Part shown: positions 1-6,717 of the stretch, piece after piece | How positions within the stretch are numbered: the first letter of the stretch is position 1 | How the letters are laid out: every line of letters starts with the position of its first letter | Assembly: GCA_037380725.1 (NCBI GenBank) | Contig: JARRRL010000097.1 | Coordinates: 1 to 15,635 of the forward strand | Origin: JARRRL01 sp037380725 | GTDB lineage: Bacteria > Pseudomonadota > Gammaproteobacteria > Pseudomonadales > JANQJO01 | DNA length: 15,635 nucleotides | Direction: 5' to 3' | Translations under genes and position numbers: made by a program | The notes under the pieces: model-generated | Database searches by the model: none | What the model saw: the letters and a program-made list of their open reading frames with translations, nothing else | What the model was told of the DNA's origin: nothing

Positions 1-105
1 CCTGTTTAAGCCCACAGAATGCAACCATGAACAGCAGCTTGTTTAGCAATAACAGTCATTCAAGCCAGCGCAAAACATGACATTTCACTTGCGGAGAACT
101 CCATT

Positions 106-960
106 ATGCAACGCCAACTACAACGTGTTATTCAAGGCCAGAAAACCAGCGACGGCGCGGGTGTTCGTATTATACGCAGCCTCGGCCAACACCAACACGC
201 ACGCTTCGATCCATTTTTAATGCTCGATGAATTTGGCAGCACCAGTCGCGATGATTATATTGCCGGCTTTCCATCGCATCCGCATCGCGGTTTTGAAACC
301 GTGACTTATATGCTCGAAGGTCATATGCTGCATGAAGATCATATGGGCAACAAAGGTCATTTGCGCAGTGGTGATGTGCAGTGGATGACAGCTGGCCGCG
401 GTATTATTCACTCGGAAATGCCACAACAGGAAGAAGGCGTAATGCGCGGCTTTCAGTTGTGGCTGAATTTGCCTGCAGCGGAGAAAATGAAAGCGGCGCA
501 GTATCGTGATATCGCCGCAGCGGATATACCCATCGCCATTTTACCCAATGGCGGCAGTATTAAAATTATCGCCAATCACGCGCACATCGACGGGAAAATG
601 CTTAGCGGCCCTATTCAAGGGCTCAGCACTGACGCTATTTACTGGGATATACATCTGCCCAACCAAGCAGCATTTCACCACGCGCTGCCCGAAGAACACA
701 ATACTTTTTTATACGTGTATGAAGGCGAAATAACGGTTGGCGAAGATAAACGCGCGTTAACCAAAGGTCATGCCGGTTTACTCAGCACAGGCGACCAATT
801 GAGCCTACAAGCGGTGCAAGACGATACGCGTTTATTGGTGATTTCCGGCAAGCCATTAAAAGAACCTGTGGTACAATGTGGTCCCTTTGTGATGAACAGC
901 ACCGATGAAATTAAACAGGCTATAAAAGATTACCACAGTGGTGAATTAACCAATTACTAA
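106..960 (+). CDS. Pirin family protein (bicupin)
   Basis: The 284-residue product is a full-length pirin, a two-domain cupin of the cytosol. Bacterial pirins bind one metal ion in the N-terminal cupin, and some oxidise quercetin. The four expected ligands are visible: H58 and H60 in SHPHRGFETV, and H102 and E104 in GIIHSEMP. The C-terminal cupin (about residues 165-250) follows with the YVYEGEITVG stretch. The ATG is supported by a GGAGA ribosome binding site at about 93-97. A flavin reductase gene starts 77 bases downstream on the same strand, so the two may be cotranscribed. I saw no convincing promoter in bases 1-105. Family assignment is secure; the physiological substrate cannot be read from sequence, so no gene symbol is given. 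Confidence 0.93.
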   Translation: MQRQLQRVIQGQKTSDGAGVRIIRSLGQHQHARFDPFLMLDEFGSTSRDDYIAGFPSHPHRGFETVTYMLEGHMLHEDHMGNKGHLRSGDVQWMTAGRGIIHSEMPQQEEGVMRGFQLWLNLPAAEKMKAAQYRDIAAADIPIAILPNGGSIKIIANHAHIDGKMLSGPIQGLSTDAIYWDIHLPNQAAFHHALPEEHNTFLYVYEGEITVGEDKRALTKGHAGLLSTGDQLSLQAVQDDTRLLVISGKPLKEPVVQCGPFVMNSTDEIKQAIKDYHSGELTNY

Positions 961-1037
961 AACGTAATAAGTTCTATACTTCTTTTTCGTTTGAGGAAAA
1001 TCTATTCCCCTACCACCTTCGCTCAGGGAGAAGCAAA

Positions 1038-1583
1038 ATGAAAGTACTCGCTATCTGCGGCAGTCTGCGCAAATTATCAACCAACATGGGTCTCGTCAGG
1101 TTTGCACAACAACATGCCCCCGCAGACCTCAGCATCGACATTGCCGATTTGTCAGATATACCCTTTTACAATGCGGACATCAGCGAAAAGCCCAAGGCGC
1201 TCACCAACTTGCTCATTGCTTTAGAGCAAGCCGATGGACTTATCTTAGCCTGCCCCGAGTACAACTACTCCATAGCGCCAGCACTCAAAAATGCGCTCGA
1301 CTGGGCCTCGCGCGAAGAAAACAACCGTTTACTCAATGGTAAAGCCGTTGCCATTATGGGCGCTGGTGGCGGTATGGGCACATCACGCGCGCAATATCAC
1401 TTACGCCAAGTATGCGTATTTTTAAATTTACATCCACTCAACAAACCCGAAGTATTTGTCAATGCATACAGCGGCGCCTTCAATAGCGCGGGCGATGTGA
1501 TTGACACAAAAATTCAGGGCAATATCAAAACCCAACTTGGCGCCCTTAAAGCTTGGATTCAGCAATTGCAAAACTCAAATTAG
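1038..1583 (+). CDS. NAD(P)H-dependent FMN reductase, ChrR/YieF type
   Basis: This 181-residue protein belongs to the flavodoxin-like NADPH-dependent FMN reductase family and is colinear with E. coli YieF/ChrR. These soluble flavoenzymes reduce quinones, chromate and similar acceptors. The FMN phosphate loop is GSLRKLSTN (residues 8-16). PEYNYS (73-78), followed by LKNALDW, is the signature that contacts the isoalloxazine ring. A glycine-rich GAGGGMGTSRAQYHLRQV segment (about 108-125) matches the SSMGVIGGARCQYHLRQI region of YieF. A strong AGGGAGA ribosome binding site lies just before the ATG. The gene follows the pirin gene after a 77-base gap and may share its transcript, which would pair a metal-dependent oxygenase-like protein with a quinone-type reductase; that functional link is inference. 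I see no terminator after the stop. Confidence 0.9.
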   Translation: MKVLAICGSLRKLSTNMGLVRFAQQHAPADLSIDIADLSDIPFYNADISEKPKALTNLLIALEQADGLILACPEYNYSIAPALKNALDWASREENNRLLNGKAVAIMGAGGGMGTSRAQYHLRQVCVFLNLHPLNKPEVFVNAYSGAFNSAGDVIDTKIQGNIKTQLGALKAWIQQLQNSN

Positions 1584-1668
1584 CTTGCTCCATTTTTGTC
1601 ACCATACCTGCTCTTTAATAATCAATATGACTTTATTAAATGATTTCTTCACCCTGGGATTTTTTAAA

Positions 1669-1812
1669 TTACCTTGCCTCTGTCGACAGCTTTAACAAGC
1701 CACCCATACTTTTGAAGGGAGACAGCTCTTTAGGTAACAAAGCCGGGTTGGCGAGAAAAACAGGAATATGCTCATCACCCAATGCTTCTTCAGCGGCTTT
1801 CACGACTTTTTG
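1669..1812 (-). pseudogene. C-terminal fragment of an unrecognised protein
   Basis: On the minus strand a 47-codon open stretch ends at a TAA (1669-1671) and is cut off upstream by an in-frame TAA at 1813-1815. It has no start codon near its beginning. The peptide includes AAEEALGDEHIPVFLANPAL and then LLPKELSPFKSMGGLLKLS, whose composition looks like real protein rather than random translation. I do not recognise the family. The most economical reading is the decayed 3' end of a gene whose upstream part was lost or rearranged; chance cannot be excluded. Confidence 0.3.
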
Positions 1813-2048
1813 TTAGCCGCTATACCTCTACCATCTGGGCTAAAGATCAATACTGGAATGGGTTTCCGAAGGAAAACGAGCCAAAGGTTAAAAACCGTTT
1901 GGAAGTTTTAAATTTTGGTATGATTCGTTCCGCCGACCGCGACCGAGCACATCAGAAAAAATTGGTACAGAATGGCTTTTTAAGGGAGGCTCTTAAAGAC
2001 TGGTTCCCACAAGGTCAGGCGAATCTCTTGGAGATAGCGACCTCGTAG
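1782..2048 (+). CDS. Hypothetical protein or fragment, unrecognised
   Basis: This 88-codon open frame runs towards tRNA-fMet and stops 7 bases before the tRNA 3' end. The part from about residue 15 onward (YTSTIWAKDQYWNGF, later IRSADRDRAHQKKLVQNG) has plausible protein composition and no visible low complexity. The first dozen codons overlap the minus-strand fragment at 1669-1812 and are probably not genuine. There is no good ribosome binding site before the ATG. I do not recognise the family. It may be the 3' remnant of a longer gene, for example cargo of an element once inserted next to the tRNA, but no integrase or repeat supports that. Confidence 0.3.
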   Translation: MLLQRLSRLFVSRYTSTIWAKDQYWNGFPKENEPKVKNRLEVLNFGMIRSADRDRAHQKKLVQNGFLREALKDWFPQGQANLLEIATS

Positions 2049-2055
2049 ATATAAT

Positions 2056-2132
<77 letters not shown>

Positions 2133-2144
2133 CCGACGCCACGT

Positions 2145-2173
2145 ACTATAATCAGAAAGTTATCTCTTGTCAA
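2145..2173 (-). promoter_or_regulatory. Sigma-70 promoter of tRNA-fMet
   Basis: On the minus strand TTGACA (2173-2168) and TATAGT (2150-2145) are separated by exactly 17 bases, a near-consensus promoter. The -10 box ends 12 bases before tRNA position 1, so the 5' leader would be only a few nucleotides. The bases between -10 and the tRNA (CGTGGCGTCGG) form a GC-rich discriminator, the feature linked to growth-rate and ppGpp control at stable-RNA promoters. Confidence 0.85.
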
Positions 2174-2250
2174 TTACATCTATTCAAATAGACCACTTAT
2201 TTCTATAGCAACCTTCTTAAATAAAAGACTGACTAAAAATAATATAAAGC

Positions 2251-2337
2251 TGGTGCCGAAGGCCGGACTTGAACCGGCACGACCAGAAGGTCACTACCCC
2301 CTCAAGATAGCGTGTCTACCAATTTCACCACTTCGGC
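2251..2337 (-). tRNA. tRNA-Leu (GAG)
   Basis: An 87-nt class II tRNA with encoded CCA. The acceptor stem is GCCGAAG paired with CTTCGGC. The anticodon loop is TTGAGGG with anticodon GAG, reading CUC and CUU. There is a long variable arm, as expected for leucine tRNAs, and the T loop is GGTTCAAGTCC. In E. coli the same isoacceptor (leuU) also follows secG. I could not define a separate promoter with confidence, so it may be transcribed with secG. Confidence 0.97.
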
Positions 2338-2342
2338 AACCT

Positions 2343-2378
2343 ATTACTGTGTAATACACTGTTACTGTGCAATACACT
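2343..2378. repeat. 18-bp tandem duplication between secG and tRNA-Leu
   Basis: Two adjacent 18-base copies (2343-2360 and 2361-2378) differ at only a couple of positions and share TTACTGTG-Y-AATACACT. A partial third copy (ACGCAATACAAC) follows. The first copy contains the perfect 11-base dyad GTGTAATACAC (2349-2359). It lies just upstream of tRNA-Leu. Confidence 0.8.
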
Positions 2379-2497
2379 ACGCAATACAACAACGGCAACA
2401 AAACAAATAAGCGCCACATTGACTGCACGGACCAACTAATCACACTGGGCCGACAATACTAGTGGATACCGCGCATTGAATCAACACCTCATTACGA

Positions 2498-3112
2498 TCA
2501 AGGCGCCTCGCTGGTCTCCGGCTCATGCGCTGTGTCTACATCTAGCTCTGAAGCAGGTGTATTCAACTCTTTATCCGCTCCTGAATCCACTTCTTCTGAC
2601 TCCACACGCTGATCTGGAGGTGGCAGCGCATCATCAGAGGCTGCTCTCGTCGATTCAGGCTTGGTCGACTCAGGTTTGATTGAACCAGGCGTCGTTGACT
2701 CAGGCTGCATTGACTCAGAGGACATTGACTCATCAGAAGAAGGCACCGCATCGGTAGAAGACGCTGGCGTACGGCTCGATTGCTCTGAAGTCGCATCAGC
2801 GGAAATAGGGGGGAGATCCCCACTCACCGCTTGTTCAGCAGGCGTCGAAAAATCCAAAACGTCCAGCTTGCCTTGGCTTCTCTGCGTTGCAAAATACCCC
2901 AAGCCCAAGCACGTTACAAAAAACACCGTCGCCAGAACACCCGTCATCCGCGTCATGAAATTACCTGAGCCGCTGCTGCCAAAAATTGTCTGTGAAGCGC
3001 CCGCACCAAAGGATGCGCCCACATCAGCGCCTTTTCCTTGCTGCAGCAACACCAAGCCCACCAAACCCAAGGCGGAAAGCACTTCAACGATCAACAGAAT
3101 TGTGTATTCCAT
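2498..3112 (-). CDS. secG: Preprotein translocase subunit SecG with long C-terminal tail
   Basis: SecG is the small two-helix subunit of the SecYEG channel that assists SecA-driven export. The first 80 residues are clear SecG: helix 1 (about 2-22), the invariant LLQQGKGAD (22-30), SFGAGASQTIFGSSGSGNF (34-52) and helix 2 (about 57-77). I chose ATG 3112 (MEYTILL) because it matches the family N terminus and has GGA 7 bases upstream; in-frame starts at 3124 and 3127 add 4-5 residues without a better site. The protein is 204 residues against about 110 in E. coli. The excess is an acidic Ser/Pro/Glu/Thr-rich tail (about 84-204) that includes pentapeptide repeats and, by SecG topology, should be periplasmic. 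It follows tpiA after 195 bases. Confidence 0.95.
   Translation of the reverse strand: MEYTILLIVEVLSALGLVGLVLLQQGKGADVGASFGAGASQTIFGSSGSGNFMTRMTGVLATVFFVTCLGLGYFATQRSQGKLDVLDFSTPAEQAVSGDLPPISADATSEQSSRTPASSTDAVPSSDESMSSESMQPESTTPGSIKPESTKPESTRAASDDALPPPDQRVESEEVDSGADKELNTPASELDVDTAHEPETSEAP
2648..2722 (-). repeat. 15-bp coding repeats in the SecG tail
   Basis: Five degenerate 15-base units encode consecutive pentapeptides SSESM, QPEST, TPGSI, KPEST and KPEST (SecG residues 131-155). The two KPEST units are the best preserved. The in-frame unit length means copy number can change without breaking secG. Confidence 0.75.
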
Positions 3113-3279
3113 GACTAAATCCATCACATGTAATCAATCAACAAACCTTTTTCCCGTAGAGATCATCATGAAACCGCTCCCTCTACAGCAAAAACCGTAA
3201 AAAACCATACTAACCGCCAAACGGCCAAACGAACAGCACCCAACAATGCCGTGCTTGACTTAAATCGCAAGCCATTGGT

Positions 3280-3311
3280 CACAACGCAGTACTGCCACAA
3301 CGCGGTACTAA
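3280..3311. repeat. 16-bp tandem duplication at the tpiA stop codon
   Basis: Two adjacent copies, CACAACGCAGTACTGC (3280-3295) and CACAACGCGGTACTAA (3296-3311), share their first 14 bases except one. The right copy contains the tpiA stop codon (3308-3310, minus strand). The rest of the tpiA-secG gap (3113-3279) shows nothing I can name. Confidence 0.75.
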
Positions 3312-4108
3312 CAGGCCGCCAGCGCAATCCGCGCGAACTCATTCGCATTCAACGATGCACCACCAACCAGTACGCCATCTACGTCCGCTTGCGCCAGCAA
3401 CTCTGCCGCATTACTGTCCTTGACGCTGCCACCATAAAGAATCGAAACCGGCACCAGCGTTTTTGCACTTTGATTCCGCTGAATCGCATCCAAGGTCTCT
3501 CGAATGAACGCATGAACCGTCTGCGCTTGTTGAGGCGTCGCCGTACATCCGGTCCCGATGGCCCAGACCGGCTCATACGCTACCACAATACGCGACCAAT
3601 CCGAGGCACTCAATCCACCCAAAGCCGTCTGCAATTGTTGATCAATTACCGTCAAGGTTTGATCCGCTTCACGCTGAACCAAAGTTTCGCCCACACACAG
3701 CACGGGGATCAAACCTGCCGCTAAGGTAGTTTGTACTTTCTCCGCTGCCTGTTCATCCGTTTCGTGAAACAACTGTCGCCGCTCCGAATGCCCGATCAAC
3801 GACAACGCCGCACCACAGTCTCTCGCCATAGTAGCCGCCACTTCCCCGGTGAACGCCCCATCACTCGCCGTACTCACATTCTGAGCACCAACCGCTATAT
3901 GAGCGGCAACAGGCGATTGATGCGCCGCCAGTGCGGTTTTCATTTCCAGCAAATAACAAGCTGGCGGACACAAAGCCACTCTCAACGCATCGCCATCCAG
4001 TTCTCGAAGACCACCAACTGATAACGCAACGAGAAACTCCTCAAGATATTCACGCAAAAAAGAACGACTGCCTTGCAATTTCCAATTTCCAATTATCCAT
4101 TTCTTCAC
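3308..4108 (-). CDS. tpiA: Triosephosphate isomerase
   Basis: TpiA interconverts dihydroxyacetone phosphate and glyceraldehyde 3-phosphate in glycolysis and gluconeogenesis, as a cytosolic dimer. All catalytic positions are present: N8 and K10 in GNWKLQGS, H107 in LIGHSERR, and E179 in VVAYEPVWAIGTG. The phosphate-binding glycines (YGGSV and VDGVLVGGASL) close the barrel. I chose the GTG at 4108 because it gives the usual N terminus (VKKWIIGNWK) and is preceded by a strong GGAGAGGA at 4123-4116, 7 bases away; the frame stays open further upstream to 4141. The resulting 266 residues are slightly above the usual 250. It follows glmM after 96 bases. Confidence 0.97.
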   Translation of the reverse strand: MKKWIIGNWKLQGSRSFLREYLEEFLVALSVGGLRELDGDALRVALCPPACYLLEMKTALAAHQSPVAAHIAVGAQNVSTASDGAFTGEVAATMARDCGAALSLIGHSERRQLFHETDEQAAEKVQTTLAAGLIPVLCVGETLVQREADQTLTVIDQQLQTALGGLSASDWSRIVVAYEPVWAIGTGCTATPQQAQTVHAFIRETLDAIQRNQSAKTLVPVSILYGGSVKDSNAAELLAQADVDGVLVGGASLNANEFARIALAAC

Positions 4109-4190
4109 TAACGAGTCCTCTCCAAAAATAAACGAATTCAAGATATCTGCTGTGAACAGACGCTCAGCGCCTATTCAAGCCCTTTCAATT

Positions 4191-4217
4191 TTTACTGGCT
4201 AATTTTAACTGGCTAAT
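4191..4217. repeat. 13-14 bp tandem duplication at the glmM stop codon
   Basis: TTTACTGGCTAAT (4191-4203) is followed directly by TTTAACTGGCTAAT (4204-4217), identical but for one extra A. The right copy encodes the last residues and stop of GlmM on the minus strand; the left copy is its non-coding duplicate just downstream. Confidence 0.75.
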
Positions 4218-5548
4218 AAGCGCCGCACATCGTCCGCCAAAGTCATCGCCAACTGCTCAACCTGCGAGACTTCTTCACCCTCAACCATCACCCGCAGCAC
4301 AGGTTCCGTACCCGAAAGTCTCAACAAAATACGCCCTTTTCCAGCCAAAGACGCTTCCGCATTTTTAACCGCTCTCAACACATCGGGCTGCTCCTCCAGC
4401 ATCACGCGATGGGCCAGGCGAACATTAATCAATTTCTGCGGGCACATCTGCATGCCTAATACTAACTCATCCAGCGATTTTTCCGATTCCACAATCGCCT
4501 GAAGCACTTGTAAAGCGGCCACAACACCATCTCCGGTGCTGGTTCGATCCAAACAAATCAAATGACCCGATGACTCACCACCCAATAACCACCCGCGCGA
4601 TTCTAATTGCTCCATCACATATCGATCACCCACACGAGCGCGCACAAACTCAGCCCCCATCGCAGCAATGCCACGCTCTAATCCCAAATTGCTCATGAGC
4701 GTACCCACAACACCACCACACAAGGACGCCTTGCGATACCGATGATCGGCCAACACATACAGCAATTGATCCCCATCAATTCGATTACCTTGGCTATCCA
4801 CCATGATGACGCGATCCCCATCACCATCAAACGCAATGCCCAAATCCGCCTTCTGTTTAAGCACTTCCGCTTGTAGCGCTTCGGGTTGCGTTGAACCACA
4901 GTTTAAATTGATGTTCAAACCATCGGGATGAATAGCCAGTGTGGAGACACTTGCCCCCAGTTCACGAAACACACCCGGCGCGACATGGTATGTGGCACCA
5001 TTTGCACAATCGAGTACGATCTTCAAACCACGCAAATCCAAGCCTCGACCGAAAGTACTCTTGCAAAACTCAATATAACGCCCGCCCGCATCATCCACAC
5101 GCCGCGCTTTACCCAACAACTCTGAACCCACCGTTTTCAGCGGCTGCGCCAACATCGACTCAATCTCCAACTCCACCGAGTCACTCAGCTTTTTACCTTG
5201 CCGACAGAAAAACTTGATGCCGTTATCGTCGTGTGGATTATGCGACGCACTGATTACGATGCCAACATCAGCGCGAAATGTTCGCGTCAGATAAGCAATC
5301 GCCGGCGTAGGCATTGGCCCCAATAACAAGACCTCAGTACCCGCCGCACTTAACCCCGCTTCCAAAACCGATTCAAACATATAGCCTGAAATGCGCGTAT
5401 CCTTACCGATCAAGACCCGAGCTGGGATTGTGCCTTTTGAGAACACTTTACCCACAGCCCAACCCAGCTTTAGCATGAAATCTGGAGTAATGGGGTCCAC
5501 ACCTACTTTACCGCGAATACCATCCGTACCAAAATATTGTTTACTCAT
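4205..5548 (-). CDS. glmM: Phosphoglucosamine mutase
   Basis: GlmM converts glucosamine 6-phosphate to glucosamine 1-phosphate, feeding UDP-GlcNAc for peptidoglycan and lipopolysaccharide. The 447-residue length is normal for the family. Signatures in order are FGTDGIRGKVG (6-16), the phosphoserine loop ISASHNPHDDNG with S102 as the phosphorylated residue, the magnesium loop DGDGDR (D241, D243, D245), the sugar-binding GGESSGH, and the C-terminal phosphate loop RLSGTEPVLRVMVEG. The ATG is preceded by AAGG 10 bases upstream. It follows folP after a 70-base gap that holds no clear promoter or terminator, so the two are probably cotranscribed. No missing residues were noted. Confidence 0.98.
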   Translation of the reverse strand: MSKQYFGTDGIRGKVGVDPITPDFMLKLGWAVGKVFSKGTIPARVLIGKDTRISGYMFESVLEAGLSAAGTEVLLLGPMPTPAIAYLTRTFRADVGIVISASHNPHDDNGIKFFCRQGKKLSDSVELEIESMLAQPLKTVGSELLGKARRVDDAGGRYIEFCKSTFGRGLDLRGLKIVLDCANGATYHVAPGVFRELGASVSTLAIHPDGLNINLNCGSTQPEALQAEVLKQKADLGIAFDGDGDRVIMVDSQGNRIDGDQLLYVLADHRYRKASLCGGVVGTLMSNLGLERGIAAMGAEFVRARVGDRYVMEQLESRGWLLGGESSGHLICLDRTSTGDGVVAALQVLQAIVESEKSLDELVLGMQMCPQKLINVRLAHRVMLEEQPDVLRAVKNAEASLAGKGRILLRLSGTEPVLRVMVEGEEVSQVEQLAMTLADDVRRLLAS

Positions 5549-5618
5549 TCTGGAATGACCTTAATCGATTAGAAAGCTACGCGTCGAAGACTACCATATT
5601 TTCAATGAATACCGCGAA

Positions 5619-6506
5619 CTAGGCTCGTAAAGCACGCCACACGTTCAACACATCCCGCGTCGGAGCCACATCGTGAGTTCGCACAATACTCGCCCCACGC
5701 AACAGCGCCTCATAAGTCAGCGCAAGCCCACCAGGCAAACGCGCCTCAACAGGACGTTGCAATAATTGTCCTATCATCGACTTTCGAGATACGCCCACCA
5801 ACACCGGACACCCGAAACACGACAGCGCCGATAAATGACGCAACAACGCTAGGTTGTGTTCAAGTGTCTTACCAAACCCAAATCCGGGATCCACACACAC
5901 GCGCGATCGTATCACGCCTGCCGCATCACACACCGCAAGGCGTTCACTCAAAAAATCACGCACCGCATTGACCACCGGATCAACCAGAGTGTGGTCATTT
6001 GGCATCGCACTCGATCTTGATGAAGAGGGCTCCGGATAGCAGGGATTACGCTGCATCGTCTCCGGCGTACCTTGCATGTGCATCAAACAAACAACAACAT
6101 CCGATTGCGCCACCACGTCCAACGCACCAGGATGACACAATGCCGCAATGTCATTGATCATATGCACGCCGGCGCGCACAGCCTCCAACATCACAGCAGG
6201 TTTGACCGTATCGACCGACACGCGAGCCGCCGTATTGTGCACTAAGGCCTCAATAACGGGTAACACACGATCCAGTTCTTCTTGCTCACTCACCTCAACA
6301 GCACCCGGGCGAGAGGATTCACCACCGACATCGATGATACAAGCCCCCTCTCGCAGCATCGCCTCAGCCTGTCGCAGCGCCGCATCACGACACCGATACC
6401 GCCCACCATCTGAAAATGAATCGGGCGTCACATTCAGAACACCCATCAGAATCGGACCACTTGCTAGTTCACGATGCAACCACTGTTCTGAAGGTTCAAC
6501 CGTCAC
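5619..6506 (-). CDS. folP: Dihydropteroate synthase
   Basis: FolP condenses 4-aminobenzoate with the pterin pyrophosphate to make dihydropteroate in folate synthesis; it is the sulfonamide target. The TIM-barrel motifs are present: GVLNVTPDSFSDGG (22-35), DVGGESSRPGA (59-69), the MINDIAAL strand, PGFGFGKT with K213, GVSRKSMIG (238-246) and VRTHDV (275-280). The start is a GTG, chosen for its GGGGAG site at 6521-6516 with 9-base spacing. Compared with E. coli there is an insertion of roughly 16 residues after MQRNPCYP (about 159-176, Ser-rich) in a surface loop. A terminator separates it from ftsH upstream, so it must have its own promoter, which I could not define. Confidence 0.97.
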   Translation of the reverse strand: MTVEPSEQWLHRELASGPILMGVLNVTPDSFSDGGRYRCRDAALRQAEAMLREGACIIDVGGESSRPGAVEVSEQEELDRVLPVIEALVHNTAARVSVDTVKPAVMLEAVRAGVHMINDIAALCHPGALDVVAQSDVVVCLMHMQGTPETMQRNPCYPEPSSSRSSAMPNDHTLVDPVVNAVRDFLSERLAVCDAAGVIRSRVCVDPGFGFGKTLEHNLALLRHLSALSCFGCPVLVGVSRKSMIGQLLQRPVEARLPGGLALTYEALLRGASIVRTHDVAPTRDVLNVWRALRA

Positions 6507-6527
6507 CGACGCTTTCTCCCCAAAGTC

Positions 6528-6568
6528 CCTTCAACCCAAGCCTTCCAACCCAAGCCTTCCAACCCAAA
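6528..6568 (-). repeat. G-rich 14-bp triple repeat in the folP leader
   Basis: Three consecutive units (6555-6568, 6541-6554, 6528-6540, in minus-strand order) read GGYTTGGGTTGGAA or a one-base variant. On the sense strand of folP they give closely spaced GG and GGG runs just upstream of the ribosome binding site. Such spacing is compatible with a two-tetrad G-quadruplex, and GGAAGG also resembles a Shine-Dalgarno core. No function is established. Confidence 0.75.
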
Positions 6569-6620
6569 CCTTGACCAGCACGGCACGCGACAGAGAACAA
6601 GTCGCTAGAAACAGATCCAG

Positions 6621-6660
6621 AAACAGAAAACCCCGCTCTCAAAAGCGGGGTTTTCTGTTT
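6621..6660 (-). terminator. Intrinsic terminator after ftsH
   Basis: A perfect 17-bp inverted repeat (6621-6637 against 6644-6660) with a 6-base loop has a GC core, CCCCGCT/AGCGGGG, flanked by A-rich and T-rich arms. On the minus strand the core is followed by TTTTCTGTTT. It begins 57 bases past the ftsH stop. Because both arms end in A/T runs it could also act on plus-strand transcripts. Confidence 0.88.
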
Positions 6661-6717
6661 TGTTCTTGAACCCATGATCCCTCATTTATCCGTAACCCGT
6701 AACCTTAAAGTACCAGC

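Larger units (their letters stand above)
1584..2055. other. Gene-poor junction between the plus-strand pair and the tRNA block
   Basis: No intact recognisable gene lies in these 472 bases. Two protein-like stretches of opposite polarity are listed separately (1669-1812 minus; 1782-2048 plus). The rest, 1584-1668, is AT-rich and featureless. There is no clear terminator for the plus-strand reductase gene or for the minus-strand tRNA transcript. In most gammaproteobacteria rimP-nusA-infB would follow tRNA-fMet here; nothing in any frame resembles them, so the conserved gene order ends at the tRNA 3' end. Confidence 0.6.

Noticed and set aside
960..1037. Promoter (TATACT at 975-980) for the FMN reductase
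   Set aside because: No acceptable -35 hexamer lies at 15-19 bases upstream.
2343..2378. CRISPR array
   Set aside because: The copies are directly adjacent with no spacers, and there are no cas genes in the window.
2661..3200. Plus-strand open frame of 179 codons opposite secG
   Set aside because: It is antisense to the well-supported secG and its translation shows only the mirrored repeats of the SecG tail.
6148..6669. Plus-strand open frame of 173 codons opposite folP and the terminator
   Set aside because: Antisense to folP, it runs through the 14-bp repeats and the terminator hairpin and has no recognisable domain.
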